This document shows, piece after piece, positions 27,149-35,668 of a stretch of 64,000 nt of DNA. The stretch comes from Domibacillus mangrovi. Lineage in GTDB: Bacteria; Bacillota; Bacilli; Bacillales; Domibacillaceae. The position numbers and the translations under genes were made by a program. Numbering within the stretch: position 1 is the first letter of the stretch; every line of letters begins with the position of its first letter. The notes below the pieces were generated by a model. It saw only the letters and a program-made list of their open reading frames with translations, was not told the DNA's origin and ran no database searches. The stretch lies in contig NZ_MRWQ01000001.1 in assembly GCF_001906925.1 (NCBI RefSeq), forward strand, positions 1 to 64,000. Direction: 5' to 3'.

Positions 27149-28333
27149 TTATTTCTCTTTGTCACTGCCTAACGACTCCCGAACAAATAACAAGATTGAA
27201 TTCGCTAATAGCTTCATTCTTGGAAGAAACGTATCTTGTTCTAAATACTCGTCAACAGCATGCCATTTCCCGCCTACTGGGCCCATTCCGCAAATGGTCG
27301 GAATGCCGAGTGAGGCTGCAAATCCTGCATCAGCTGCTCCCTTTGTTCTTTGTTCGGTTATAGGCAAATTCAGCTCTTTAGCAGCCGTTTGAACAATTTT
27401 GTATATACGTGAAACCCCTTCATGTTTTTCCATCGGCAGCATGCTTATGCCGCCTGACAACTTGCTTTTTGTTCCTTCTATATAAGATGTGCTGACAATC
27501 GACTCAATCCCGCGGTAAAGCTCGTTAAAATCTTCCTCTGTCCAAAATCCGGAATGGATCGTCGCGGAAGCATGAGGTGATACGACGTTATTACTAATAC
27601 CGCCTTCTACTTTGCCAATATTAACGGTTATTCCTTTTTCAACGTCCATCAGTTGTTTAATTTTAATCATTTTCAAAGCAAGTTCATCATTTGCACTGAT
27701 GCCGTCTTCGATAAATGCCCCAGAATGCGCTGCTTTCCCTTCAATTTCGATCTTCATATGAGCAGATCCTTTTCTTGCCGTCACAACCGAACCATCTGGC
27801 CGGCCCGCCTCTAAATTGAATACAGCAAGAGCATTTTTAGAACGCTCTTTGATTACATCTCTTGATATAGGGGAACCAATTTCTTCATCGGGTGTAAACA
27901 ATAATTCAATATCACACATTTCACCATTTGCGAATTCTCTCAAAGCGACAGCGGCATTGATCATTGTCACAAGCCCCGCCTTCATATCCGATACACCTGG
28001 TCCCTTCAAATGATTGCCTTCAACTGAAAATGGGCGTTCTGCTGTCGTTCCCGGCGGATGAGGCGTATCCATATGCCCCATTAATAAGATCTTCCCCTTT
28101 TTTTGTCCTTTAATGAAAGCGATAATATGGTTGCCATATTCTTCATTGTTTAACACTTCATATGGAACCCCTTTTGCAGCAAGTTCTTCCATAATGACCG
28201 CACCAACTTGATTGACACCCTCTTTATCGTATGAAAAACTATCAATATTGACAATTTCTTTTAGTAACGAGTAGGCATCCCCTTCTTTATTTTCCAAATA
28301 CTCATTGATGTTTTTGAGAACTTCATTTCCCAT
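27149..28333 (-). CDS. M20-family metallopeptidase (carboxypeptidase G2/ArgE type)
   Basis: A 394-aa zinc hydrolase. Metal and catalytic residues of the M20 family are visible: His and Asp in LMGHMDTP, bridging Asp in GPGVSDMKAG, catalytic Glu pair in FTPDEEIGS, Glu in NLEAGRPDGS, and the late His in GGKWHAVDEY. The central dimerisation domain is present. It is cytosolic. As last gene of the operon with TctCBA it probably cleaves an imported carboxylated amide or N-acyl amino acid; the substrate is inference. The start is ATG with GGGGGAAG some 13 bp upstream. Confidence 0.85.
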   Translation of the reverse strand: MGNEVLKNINEYLENKEGDAYSLLKEIVNIDSFSYDKEGVNQVGAVIMEELAAKGVPYEVLNNEEYGNHIIAFIKGQKKGKILLMGHMDTPHPPGTTAERPFSVEGNHLKGPGVSDMKAGLVTMINAAVALREFANGEMCDIELLFTPDEEIGSPISRDVIKERSKNALAVFNLEAGRPDGSVVTARKGSAHMKIEIEGKAAHSGAFIEDGISANDELALKMIKIKQLMDVEKGITVNIGKVEGGISNNVVSPHASATIHSGFWTEEDFNELYRGIESIVSTSYIEGTKSKLSGGISMLPMEKHEGVSRIYKIVQTAAKELNLPITEQRTKGAADAGFAASLGIPTICGMGPVGGKWHAVDEYLEQDTFLPRMKLLANSILLFVRESLGSDKEK

Positions 28334-28352
28334 CGTCTACTTACTTCCCCCT

Positions 28353-29843
28353 TTAAATTGTCCGCTCATTTCTAAACTTCTTATATTCATTGAATCCAAT
28401 TTTGCCGATCACAATGAACGTAACGGACAAAATGACTAAACTAACCGGTCTTGTTAAGAAAATGGTTAAGTCTTGCTCCGATAGCAGCATCGCTCTTCTG
28501 AAATTCGTTTCTGCGATCGGCGCTAAGATCATTGACAGTAATAATGGAGCTAACGGTAAATCCGCCTTCAGCATGATATATCCTAACAACCCGAAAGATA
28601 GCATGATTAAGACGTCAAACATAGAATTGGCGATAGAATAAGAGCCTAATACACAAAGCACGACTATAACTGGCATCAGAATGCCCTCTGGAATACGAAG
28701 TAGTTTTGGAAATATTTTCGTGGCGCCTAACCCTAAAAATAAGGTAAATATATTTGCTAGAATGAGTGCTGCAAAGATTCCATAAACAACGTCACCGTTC
28801 GTCGTAAATAGCATTGGACCAGGGGTTAATCCTTGAATCATTAAGGCCCCAAGCATAACAGCCGTGATAACATCCCCAGGGATCCCCAACGTCAGCAGTG
28901 GAACTAACGCACCGCCAGTAACCGCACTGTTAGCCGATTCCGTTGCAGCGATCCCATCAATATTGCCTTTACCAAATTGTTCTTTATCTTTCGATGCACG
29001 TTTTGCTTCATTGTAGGCAACAAAAGATGCAACACCTGATCCTGTTGCGGGAATAATCCCGATAAAGGTGCCTATAGCAGATGACCGTATAATATTAAAC
29101 CAGTTCTTTTTCAACTCTGACGCCTTTAAGCCGATGGAACTCGTACTTACTTTACTTTTTAACTGTTCACTTTTCCCTTCAATCCTTGTCAATACTTCAG
29201 AGATCGCAAACAAACCTACAAGTGCTGGTACAACATTAATTCCATTCAGTAAATTTGGATTTCCAAACGTGAATCGATTCGTCCCTATAATTGGATCCAT
29301 CCCGATCGTTGCAATAAATAATCCTATTAGACCGGCAATAATTCCTTTTAATAAAGACTTTCCTGAAACACCGGCAACGATTGACAACCCAAAAACCGCT
29401 AAAGCGAAATATTCAGGTGGGCCAAAAGACAAAGCCACTTTCGCTAATTGGGGAGAAACAAGAATTAAGATGGCACAACTGAAGATTCCGCCTAATACAG
29501 AAGCAACGGTCGTCATCGTTAATGCTTTCTTCGCTTCCCCTTTCTTTGTTAATGCCGGGCCTTCAAGCAATGCTGCTGCCGCTGCCGCTGTTCCCGGAGT
29601 ACCAACTAGAATAGCAGTGATAGAACCTGCATACACCGCACCGACGTAAACCCCCAATAGAGCACTAAACGCAATAACCGGCGGAATACCGAACGTAAGC
29701 GGGATGAGCAAAGCAAGGCCCATCGTTGCTGTTAATCCAGGTAATGCTCCAAAGACAATCCCTAATGCAACTCCTGCTAAATTAGCAAGAAGAGCGGCTG
29801 GAGCAAGGGCGAAAAGTAATCCTGCAATGATATCTGGGGACAT
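28353..29843 (-). CDS. tctA: Tripartite tricarboxylate transporter, large membrane subunit TctA
   Basis: A 496-aa protein with about 11-12 membrane helices. The family signatures GALPGLTATMG near the N-terminus and TPGTAAAAAA, plus a second IPATGSG loop mid-protein, identify the TctA large subunit. It carries out solute translocation with TctB and the binding protein TctC. The ATG at 29843 is chosen because AGGAG is 8 bp upstream; an earlier GTG has worse spacing. It lies between tctB and the M20 gene in a single minus-strand operon. Confidence 0.9.
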   Translation of the reverse strand: MSPDIIAGLLFALAPAALLANLAGVALGIVFGALPGLTATMGLALLIPLTFGIPPVIAFSALLGVYVGAVYAGSITAILVGTPGTAAAAAALLEGPALTKKGEAKKALTMTTVASVLGGIFSCAILILVSPQLAKVALSFGPPEYFALAVFGLSIVAGVSGKSLLKGIIAGLIGLFIATIGMDPIIGTNRFTFGNPNLLNGINVVPALVGLFAISEVLTRIEGKSEQLKSKVSTSSIGLKASELKKNWFNIIRSSAIGTFIGIIPATGSGVASFVAYNEAKRASKDKEQFGKGNIDGIAATESANSAVTGGALVPLLTLGIPGDVITAVMLGALMIQGLTPGPMLFTTNGDVVYGIFAALILANIFTLFLGLGATKIFPKLLRIPEGILMPVIVVLCVLGSYSIANSMFDVLIMLSFGLLGYIMLKADLPLAPLLLSMILAPIAETNFRRAMLLSEQDLTIFLTRPVSLVILSVTFIVIGKIGFNEYKKFRNERTI

Positions 29844-29865
29844 ATACACCACTCCTATTTAAAGT

Positions 29866-30315
29866 TTACGGTAATGGAATTTTAAAAAAGGTCGAAAATA
29901 GAAAGTATAAAGCAACAGGTATCACAACAGTCGTTGCGATCAGTAACGGGATTTTTCGAATGTTAAATACCCACTGTCCGATCAGCAGAAACACAATTGT
30001 AGAAATAATAAATCCTGTCATAAAAAACAGGGTGATATACCCAATTAGTATTACAATGAACGCCAATACACTTAAAACGACTTTTTTATCCACGTCTAGC
30101 GTTTCTGTACTCTTTTTATATCTTCTGATTGCATTCACAATTAAGAAAAGTGATGAAATAGCAAGTAATGAGAGAATCAGCTTCGGAAAGAAATCAGGCC
30201 CATACTTGATTGTAGAATTTGGATCCGCTAAATCCATGGAAAACACATAACCGATAATGGATAACAGCAGCAGAACGATGCCTGTGGAAATATCACTTAC
30301 TTCTTTTTTCATCAT
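29866..30315 (-). CDS. tctB: Tripartite tricarboxylate transporter, small membrane subunit TctB
   Basis: A 149-aa protein with four predicted membrane helices and the family-like GPDFFPKLI segment after the first helix. It sits between tctC and tctA as usual. Two adjacent ATGs (30315, 30312) follow GGGGAG. It is the small membrane partner of TctA. TctB proteins are poorly conserved, so position and topology carry much of the call. Confidence 0.85.
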   Translation of the reverse strand: MMKKEVSDISTGIVLLLLSIIGYVFSMDLADPNSTIKYGPDFFPKLILSLLAISSLFLIVNAIRRYKKSTETLDVDKKVVLSVLAFIVILIGYITLFFMTGFIISTIVFLLIGQWVFNIRKIPLLIATTVVIPVALYFLFSTFFKIPLP

Positions 30316-30343
30316 TTTTAATATCTCCCCTTATCGTATTGTT

Positions 30344-31345
30344 TTATTTCAGCGACTGAATGACCTTAGCATTTTTTTCATTTTCTTCTTTCACTTTTTC
30401 AGTAAAATCCTCTGAATTAAGATACTTGATGGGAAGTCCTGCATTTTCAAATTGTTTTTTAACGGTGTCATCTTCTAATGCATTCTTAATACTTTCATCT
30501 AATATATTTACAATTTCTTCAGGTGTATCTTTTGGTGCCATGAAACCAAACCATGCACCTTGTCCGATCAGATCATAGCCTAACTCTTTAAAAGTAGGAA
30601 CATCTGGCAAATCAGCTAAGCGCTCATCCGTCGTTACGGCAAGAATATTTAATGAACCGCTTTCCTCATGAGGTGTGATCTCTGAAATCGTATTGGCTGA
30701 TGCTGTAACGTGATTTCCCAGTAATGCGCTGACCGCTTCTGCTCCACCGCCAAATGGGATGTGTTCCATATTGGTACCTTCGATTTTGTTTAAGAAATCT
30801 GACATTACAACATGCTGGTGTAACCCTGCTCCTGTCGTTCCATACGTTGCTTTCCCTGGATTTTTCTTTGCAAATTCCAATAGTTCTTCCAACGTTTCAA
30901 TTTTTGAATCTGAATTAACAGCAAGTCCATATGGTGCTTCGGAAACTTGAGCAATCGGATAGAAGTCTTTCGTTACATCATATCCAACGTTGTTTGCATT
31001 AGGTGTTAACGTTGATGGCCCAACAGCGGTCATAATAATCGTGTATCCGTCCGCTTTTGATCCTTTTACTGAGTTCATTCCTGTTGCCCCTGCTCCTCCT
31101 GGCATAGCTACAACGTTTACTGCTTGTCCAAGCTGCTTTTGAAGGGATTCTCCAACGAGTCTTGCTTGAATATCTGCACTTCCTCCAGCTGCATATGGAA
31201 TAACTAAAGTGATCGGGCGTTTAGGATAATCCACCCCACCATTTGAAGCGCTTTCATTCTTTGCTCCATTGTTGCACCCTGCAAGTACTGCGAGAACTAA
31301 GCTTAAACATAATGATAATAATACCTTTTTCTTAAATAACATCAT
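30344..31345 (-). CDS. tctC: Tripartite tricarboxylate transporter, substrate-binding lipoprotein TctC
   Basis: A 333-aa solute-binding protein with signal and lipobox (LAVLAGC), then YPKRPITLVIPYAAGGSADI, the signature start of Bug/TctC receptors. The two-lobed fold that follows binds carboxylates. Start at ATG ATG (31345 or 31342) after AAAGGAGG; an in-frame start 28 codons upstream lacks support. First gene of the operon tctC-tctB-tctA-M20. The ligand is unknown; many Bug proteins bind dicarboxylates or aromatic acids. Confidence 0.9.
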   Translation of the reverse strand: MMLFKKKVLLSLCLSLVLAVLAGCNNGAKNESASNGGVDYPKRPITLVIPYAAGGSADIQARLVGESLQKQLGQAVNVVAMPGGAGATGMNSVKGSKADGYTIIMTAVGPSTLTPNANNVGYDVTKDFYPIAQVSEAPYGLAVNSDSKIETLEELLEFAKKNPGKATYGTTGAGLHQHVVMSDFLNKIEGTNMEHIPFGGGAEAVSALLGNHVTASANTISEITPHEESGSLNILAVTTDERLADLPDVPTFKELGYDLIGQGAWFGFMAPKDTPEEIVNILDESIKNALEDDTVKKQFENAGLPIKYLNSEDFTEKVKEENEKNAKVIQSLK

Positions 31346-31510
31346 TCTTCCTCCTTTGGCGTTCTGTTTTGTTAATTTCTTCTTTCTTCCTGAACTATCT
31401 CGTATCGTCCAACTGCTCAATACATTCAATTGATCAGCGAGTGAATCTTCTGAAGAATAAAGATTAATCTGATAATATATTGATTTTGTATAAATGTAAA
31501 ATATATAATA

Positions 31511-31527
31511 AGTGTATTCTATATACT
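31511..31527 (+). promoter_or_regulatory. Possible LysR-type operator between tctC and its regulator
   Basis: AGTGTATTCTATATACT is an imperfect dyad (6 of 7 arm bases) with T-N11-A spacing, in the divergent region about 55 bp before the LysR start. It fits a LysR box. The region is AT-rich, so chance is possible. Confidence 0.35.
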
Positions 31528-31566
31528 TTCTATATATATATTATTCTATTACGAAGGAATGATTAT

Positions 31567-32484
31567 GTGGATATACAAAAGTTAAAGTACTTTATTGTCA
31601 TTGTTGAACATGGAACGATTTCCAAGGCGGCCCTTGCTCTTAATATGACCCAGCCCCCATTAAGCATGGCCATAAAAAGTTTTGAGGAAGAGCTTGGTCT
31701 GCGGCTATTTAATCGTGTTGGAAAACGGTTGCATTTAACGGACACTGGGAAGTTGATGTATGAGCGTGGAAAAGAATTACTCACCTCTATGGAAGTCGTT
31801 GTCCAAGAGGTTCATGAACACCAATCCGGGAAACGGGGACGCGTGACGATTGGATGTTCTACGGTAGCCAATCTCACGATTATTCCTGAAGTCGTACGGC
31901 GGTTAACCGAACGATCCATTCAGATCACGATTCATGTCAAAGAGGGAAATGCGGCTTACATTTTAGATCAGCTTAGACATCATAAAATGGATATTGGCAT
32001 TGTCAGGAATACGTTTAACAAAGATGACTTGCATACGACAGCGTTGCTGACAGAACGGCTGTTGGTCGCATTACCACCCGCTCATCCCCTTGCGAAGGAA
32101 AAGTCCATTAAACTAGAGGATCTAAAAGACGAAAGCTTTTTCATGCAACATACGACTTTCGGCCATGGCATATCTGATGACATTATAGAAGCGTGTGAAA
32201 TCCGGGGCTTCACACCAAATGTTATCTACTGGGGAACAGAAACATTACCAATGCTCAGTATGGTGAAAAAAGGATTAGGGGTTGCCTTTTGTCCGGTAGC
32301 CTTCGCTAACCTTGCTGACTTTAACTTACCCCCATTGCTGGAGCTGTCCGAACCTCATCTTCATGCAAAATTAAATTTGGTTACGTCAAAAAACAGTGTG
32401 AAAAAAGCAGCAACCGAGCAATTTTTAGAGATTACAAAAGAAGTAATTGAAGAGATGAGAAGTTCTGTTGCGAAAAATTGGTGA
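31567..32484 (+). CDS. LysR-family regulator of the Tct operon
   Basis: A 306-aa LysR protein. N-terminal winged helix (about 1-60: MDIQKLKYFIVIVEHGTISKAA, here split as the start and ALALNMTQPPLSMAIKSFEE), then the inducer-binding domain (VTIGCSTVANLTII onward). GTG at 31567 is chosen because the conserved LysR N-terminus begins there and GAAGGA lies upstream. It is divergent from tctC, the standard layout for a LysR regulator of the neighbouring transport operon. The inducer is probably the transported acid; that is inference. Confidence 0.9.
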   Translation: MDIQKLKYFIVIVEHGTISKAALALNMTQPPLSMAIKSFEEELGLRLFNRVGKRLHLTDTGKLMYERGKELLTSMEVVVQEVHEHQSGKRGRVTIGCSTVANLTIIPEVVRRLTERSIQITIHVKEGNAAYILDQLRHHKMDIGIVRNTFNKDDLHTTALLTERLLVALPPAHPLAKEKSIKLEDLKDESFFMQHTTFGHGISDDIIEACEIRGFTPNVIYWGTETLPMLSMVKKGLGVAFCPVAFANLADFNLPPLLELSEPHLHAKLNLVTSKNSVKKAATEQFLEITKEVIEEMRSSVAKNW

Positions 32485-32534
32485 AATGCAGATACAGCTG
32501 CCTTTCAAAAGAGGGTTTTTAATACACATGTTAA

Positions 32535-32580
32535 AAAGTCTAATTTCTCTCTTGGAACAGGAAGAAATTAGGCTTTAATT
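32535..32580. terminator. Bidirectional terminator between LysR and the 137-aa gene
   Basis: Arms AAAGTCTAATTTCT and AGAAATTAGGCTTT (13 of 14 pairs), with T-rich tails on both strands, between convergent genes. Confidence 0.75.
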
Positions 32581-32606
32581 CTTTCATAAGCATAAAGAAA
32601 AAAAGT

Positions 32607-33020
32607 TTATTCATTTCTTTTCTTTAAAATATCTTGAATGATTTCTATATGAACAGCCGCCCATGATTTTTCATGAAAGTGAAGAATAACACTGATAAAA
32701 AGGATCGTAATATAAATGAAAACAAAAAAAACCCAGAGCAAGCTCCCTTCATCGAAAAGAAATTGCTGCAACTGTTTAGCAAACAGAAAACAAAGCCATG
32801 GGACAGCAGAGACATAAATAGGTATCGTTCCCGAACCCGTTTTCTCTTTAATCATGCGGTAAAGAATTTTTTTTAATGTACTGCTATCGATCGCTTGATA
32901 AAGACGCTGAATTTCATCAATTTCCATCAATTCCTTCATCTCGTCAAAAGATTGATCCTCACCATAGACCTTTTTTAGTCGAAGATATATTTTGTGAACA
33001 TCCCCGCGTAATGAAAACAT
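32607..33020 (-). CDS. Hypothetical membrane protein (137 aa)
   Basis: ATG at 33020 after AAAGGGGATG. The N-terminal half is soluble and charged (DVHKIYLRLKKVYGED), the second half has two membrane helices (IPIYVSAVPWLCFLFA and LLWVFFVFIYITILFISVIL) and a short charged tail. No family is recognised. It stands alone between the LysR gene and the acidic lipoprotein. Confidence 0.6.
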   Translation of the reverse strand: MFSLRGDVHKIYLRLKKVYGEDQSFDEMKELMEIDEIQRLYQAIDSSTLKKILYRMIKEKTGSGTIPIYVSAVPWLCFLFAKQLQQFLFDEGSLLWVFFVFIYITILFISVILHFHEKSWAAVHIEIIQDILKKRNE

Positions 33021-33261
33021 GTTTTCATCCCCTTTAGTAAGTATTCTCACTAAAAGACTTGCCATTTATATTTTTATTTATTCAAAGGCTCTGTTAGATT
33101 ACTTTCTTAATTGTTGGCTTATTATGGAACCTTTATCTTTTTTCAAGTAACGAGCTCTTTTTTTACATTTACATAGCTTGTATGTTTACTGACCTGTTTA
33201 ATTTTTAAATCAATGGGTATTCTACATAATAATTCAGATTCTGCCAAAGGAGGACATAAAA

Positions 33262-33567
33262 ATGGATTTTAAGTGGAAAAATAAATTAATCGTCGGGGGA
33301 ATGGCTGCTACATTAACACTTGGTGGACTAGCCGGGTGTGGAGATGGAAAAGATCAGGATAATGGAATAGATGACGGTGAAGTCGATGATCAGTTAGATC
33401 CAGAAAACAACCCTGTCGATGAAGATAATGATGTAAACGATGGCGTTGATAATGAAAACAACAATCCAGATGATGGACTTGATCAAAATAACGGGATTGG
33501 TGATGGTGAAATCGATGATCAGCTCGATCCAGATATCAATTCTCCAGAAGGGGATAAGAAGCAATAA
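33262..33567 (+). CDS. Small very acidic lipoprotein
   Basis: 101 aa. Signal with lipobox LGGLAGC (Cys about 26), then a low-complexity Asp/Asn-rich tail. The tail contains two copies of a 15-residue unit (NGIDDGEVDDQLDPE and NGIGDGEIDDQLDPD), which suggests internal duplication. Such tails may bind calcium or interact with the wall. The ribosome-binding site AAAGGAGG is excellent. The stop codon TAA is formed by the first bases of repeat copy R6, so the original 3' end may have been different. Confidence 0.75.
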   Translation: MDFKWKNKLIVGGMAATLTLGGLAGCGDGKDQDNGIDDGEVDDQLDPENNPVDEDNDVNDGVDNENNNPDDGLDQNNGIGDGEIDDQLDPDINSPEGDKKQ

Positions 33568-33723
33568 AGTGAATCTTCCATCAACGGGGGTTTTCTTTCA
33601 TCCCCCGCTGATAGTTAGATGAACCAATCGGGCCTTTACGGGCTGTTTGTCCCCCCACTTATCCTTTTTCAATTTCTCTAAGTTTTGAAGTGGGGGTCTT
33701 ACTGCCCGTTAATCTGCGATAAA
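33564..33723 (+). repeat. Repeat copy R6, medium diverged form
   Basis: A 160-bp copy. Left end ATAAAGTGAATCTTCCATCAA, paired GGGGGTTTTC with CATCCCCCGCTGAT, then GAACCAATCGGGCCTTTACG, and the right stem CCCCCCACTT/AAGTGGGGG, where compensating changes keep the pairing (A-T pair versus G-C in other copies). It supplies the stop codon of the acidic lipoprotein. Confidence 0.75.
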
Positions 33724-34180
33724 TAAGGCTATTTGACGTTTTATCAAAAAATTGCCCAAGAAACTTTTATTTAAAAAGCGCAACGCTTTCAAATGGTGAT
33801 CATCCCTTTAAAAACGTTGTGTTTTCTTTTTTGTATTCGAAAAGATGTAAGGTTGGAGGAATGATTCTTCTACTTTTATTTAAAATTGTTCGTTATTACG
33901 TATAAATAGTGTCAGATGTATTAAGTAGCTTGCACCTTTGAACGAATAGTAAATTAGTACCTATTTGCATAATCACAAGTAAACCGATTATCCAAATGCC
34001 AATACAAAAACAATGATGAACACATATATTTTTCGTAACAAGTGTTAACAAGAACGGATCACTCGCTATATATCATATATTTAGCACATTATTTACTCAC
34101 ATAGCTTTATCTTTTTATGCTTGTCATGTTAGTATAAACTAATATATATTAAATTTCAGTATGTTTTAAGGGTGATTATA
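33724..34180. other. Intergenic upstream of sinR
   Basis: No supported gene. A weak terminator-like hairpin (GCGCAACG with CGTTGTGTTTTC) lies at about 33777-33835, probably ending the lipoprotein transcript. The rest is AT-rich and holds the sinR promoter, which I could not place. Confidence 0.45.
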
Positions 34181-34522
34181 ATGGCTATAGGGGAACGGAT
34201 CCGCGAACTTAGGATAAAAAAAGGATTGTCATTGACTGAGTTAGCTAATCGAGCAGGCGTAGCAAAATCGTATATTTCTTCAGTTGAACGCCAACTACAA
34301 TTAAATCCATCCATCCAATTTCTAAATAAAATATCTAGGGTGTTGGATGTGACTGTTGAAAAATTAATTCATGAAAATAACAATGAAAATGAAGAGACCG
34401 ATATTGATATTGAGTGGCTTGAACTTGCTAAAGAAGCCATGGAGTCCGGTATTAGTAAAGAGCAATTCAAACAATTTCTTGAATTTCAAAAATGGCAGAA
34501 ATCCAATAGTTCCAATAATTAA
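34181..34522 (+). CDS. sinR: SinR-type biofilm master repressor
   Basis: 113 aa. N-terminal XRE helix-turn-helix (IGERIRELRIKKGLSLTELA, GVAKSYISSVERQLQLNPSI) and a C-terminal SinR/SinI dimerisation segment (EWLELAKEAMESGISKEQFK, QFLEFQKWQ). Residue order and length match SinR of Bacillus (111 aa), which represses matrix genes and is countered by SinI. ATG at 34181 after AAGGGTGAT; a GTG nine bases upstream is less likely. The usual sinI-sinR operon is not kept; a sinI-like gene lies convergently 259 bp downstream. Confidence 0.9.
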   Translation: MAIGERIRELRIKKGLSLTELANRAGVAKSYISSVERQLQLNPSIQFLNKISRVLDVTVEKLIHENNNENEETDIDIEWLELAKEAMESGISKEQFKQFLEFQKWQKSNSSNN

Positions 34523-34533
34523 TACAGCTTTTA

Positions 34534-34583
34534 TTAGGACTTCTCTTGTTTACATTGTGCATACTCTATTAGGGAAGTCCTAA
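34534..34583. terminator. Hairpin after sinR
   Basis: TTAGGACTTC and GAAGTCCTAA arms (10 bp perfect) with a 30-base loop between convergent sinR and sinI. The T-tract is poor. Confidence 0.5.
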
Positions 34584-34780
34584 ATAAACATCAAAATTCA
34601 TCCGGACACTGTGTCATGTCAAACCCATTTCATTCAGCTCTTGTTATAAATGCTCTGACTAATAACGATTGACTGTTTCTTCTATCAGTCAGTCATTTTT
34701 CGAACATTCAGTTAAATATTCCCCCGCTTTATTTCCTTAACCGATCTAATCGGGATCACAATTCATGTACTATTTTTTCC

Positions 34781-34906
34781 TTATTTATGTTTCCCGCATT
34801 CACTTTTTAAAAACTGCTTCACTTCTTGAATGGATACCCCTAAACTTTTAGCCTCCTTCATCAACAGAACCCACTCTTTTTCAACTGTACTTTGTTCTTT
34901 GTCCAT
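34781..34906 (-). CDS. sinI: SinI-like anti-repressor (41 aa)
   Basis: A short gene from ATG 34906 with GGGGGATT upstream. Its middle, EWVLLMKEAKSLGVSIQEVK, matches the SinI interaction helices (EWVELMVEAKEANISPEEI in B. subtilis) that bind the same hydrophobic face in SinR. It lacks the longer C-terminal tail of B. subtilis SinI (57 aa). In the cell it should sequester SinR and release matrix genes. Orientation is convergent to sinR rather than upstream in an operon, so its expression is uncoupled from sinR. Confidence 0.8.
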   Translation of the reverse strand: MDKEQSTVEKEWVLLMKEAKSLGVSIQEVKQFLKSECGKHK

Positions 34907-35160
34907 AAAAAGAATCCCCCTAATTATATAGGCAGCCCAGCCATCATAGCATCTTCCCCCTTAGACCTGTAACTTTGCGTCCTTATTTTTCAATAAGTTT
35001 GCCTTTTCTTTAATTTTTATATACAAATTGGCTTTTAAAAACAAGAAATGTAAAGGTTGATTATTCTACGGTATTATATAGCATTCCAACTGTATAAGCC
35101 TAACTTAGTACTCATTTTTTTGTTCATTATCTTTGATATATTGAGCATCTAAGTTCGTAA

Positions 35161-35552
35161 CTAATTAGGTTTTCTCTGTTTGGATGTGAATACAATGAGT
35201 GGATCATGAGTTTGGATACGCTGTACATCCCATACCATGCTTTCAAATTGATTATGTGACCATTCAACCAGTAATAACTGTTTCGTATTTTCAATCAACT
35301 GTACTTGTAGACCTATAAAAAGATGGCCTGAATATTCATTTGGGATGTTCATTGAACCTATTATTTTAATGCATTGAACAAAGTCTTCTAACGTTATATT
35401 TTCAAAATTCACAAAACTTATGTTATGTTATGAACCTTCTGAAAAATCTTTCAGTGAGCCTTTTGCCGATATTAAAAAGTCTTCTTCTACCACCACCTCA
35501 TTCTTCTGAGCTGTATTCCATCAAGTAAACGCTTTAATTCTTGAACTCTCAT
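35161..35552 (-). pseudogene. Broken hypothetical gene
   Basis: An open 83-codon frame (35161-35412, MNFENITLEDFVQC from GTG) has no ribosome-binding site. Reading upstream in the same frame gives a stop (TAA) and, before it, EVVVEEDFLISAKGSLKDF. A frameshift further up could connect to an ATG at 35552. The whole looks like one gene of about 130 codons with a stop and a shift. No family is recognised. Confidence 0.45.
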
Positions 35553-35668
35553 TTTTATTTGATACTAAAATGCCATCTGGGCTGGCAGCGACTATAACAT
35601 TATTCACACCCTTGACTATAATCAGAATACCAAGTTCATTAAACAAGGTGAGTATGGTAGAATCATTG
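35521..35668 (-). pseudogene. manC: Fragment of mannose-1-phosphate guanylyltransferase
   Basis: Minus-strand reading NDSTILTLFNELGILIIVKG, then NNVIVAASPDGILVSNKNES to a stop at 35521. The VAASPDGILVS motif and the phrase before it match the end of the nucleotidyltransferase domain in Bacillus mannose-1-phosphate guanylyltransferases, which make GDP-mannose for surface polysaccharide. Only about 48 codons remain. Confidence 0.65.
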
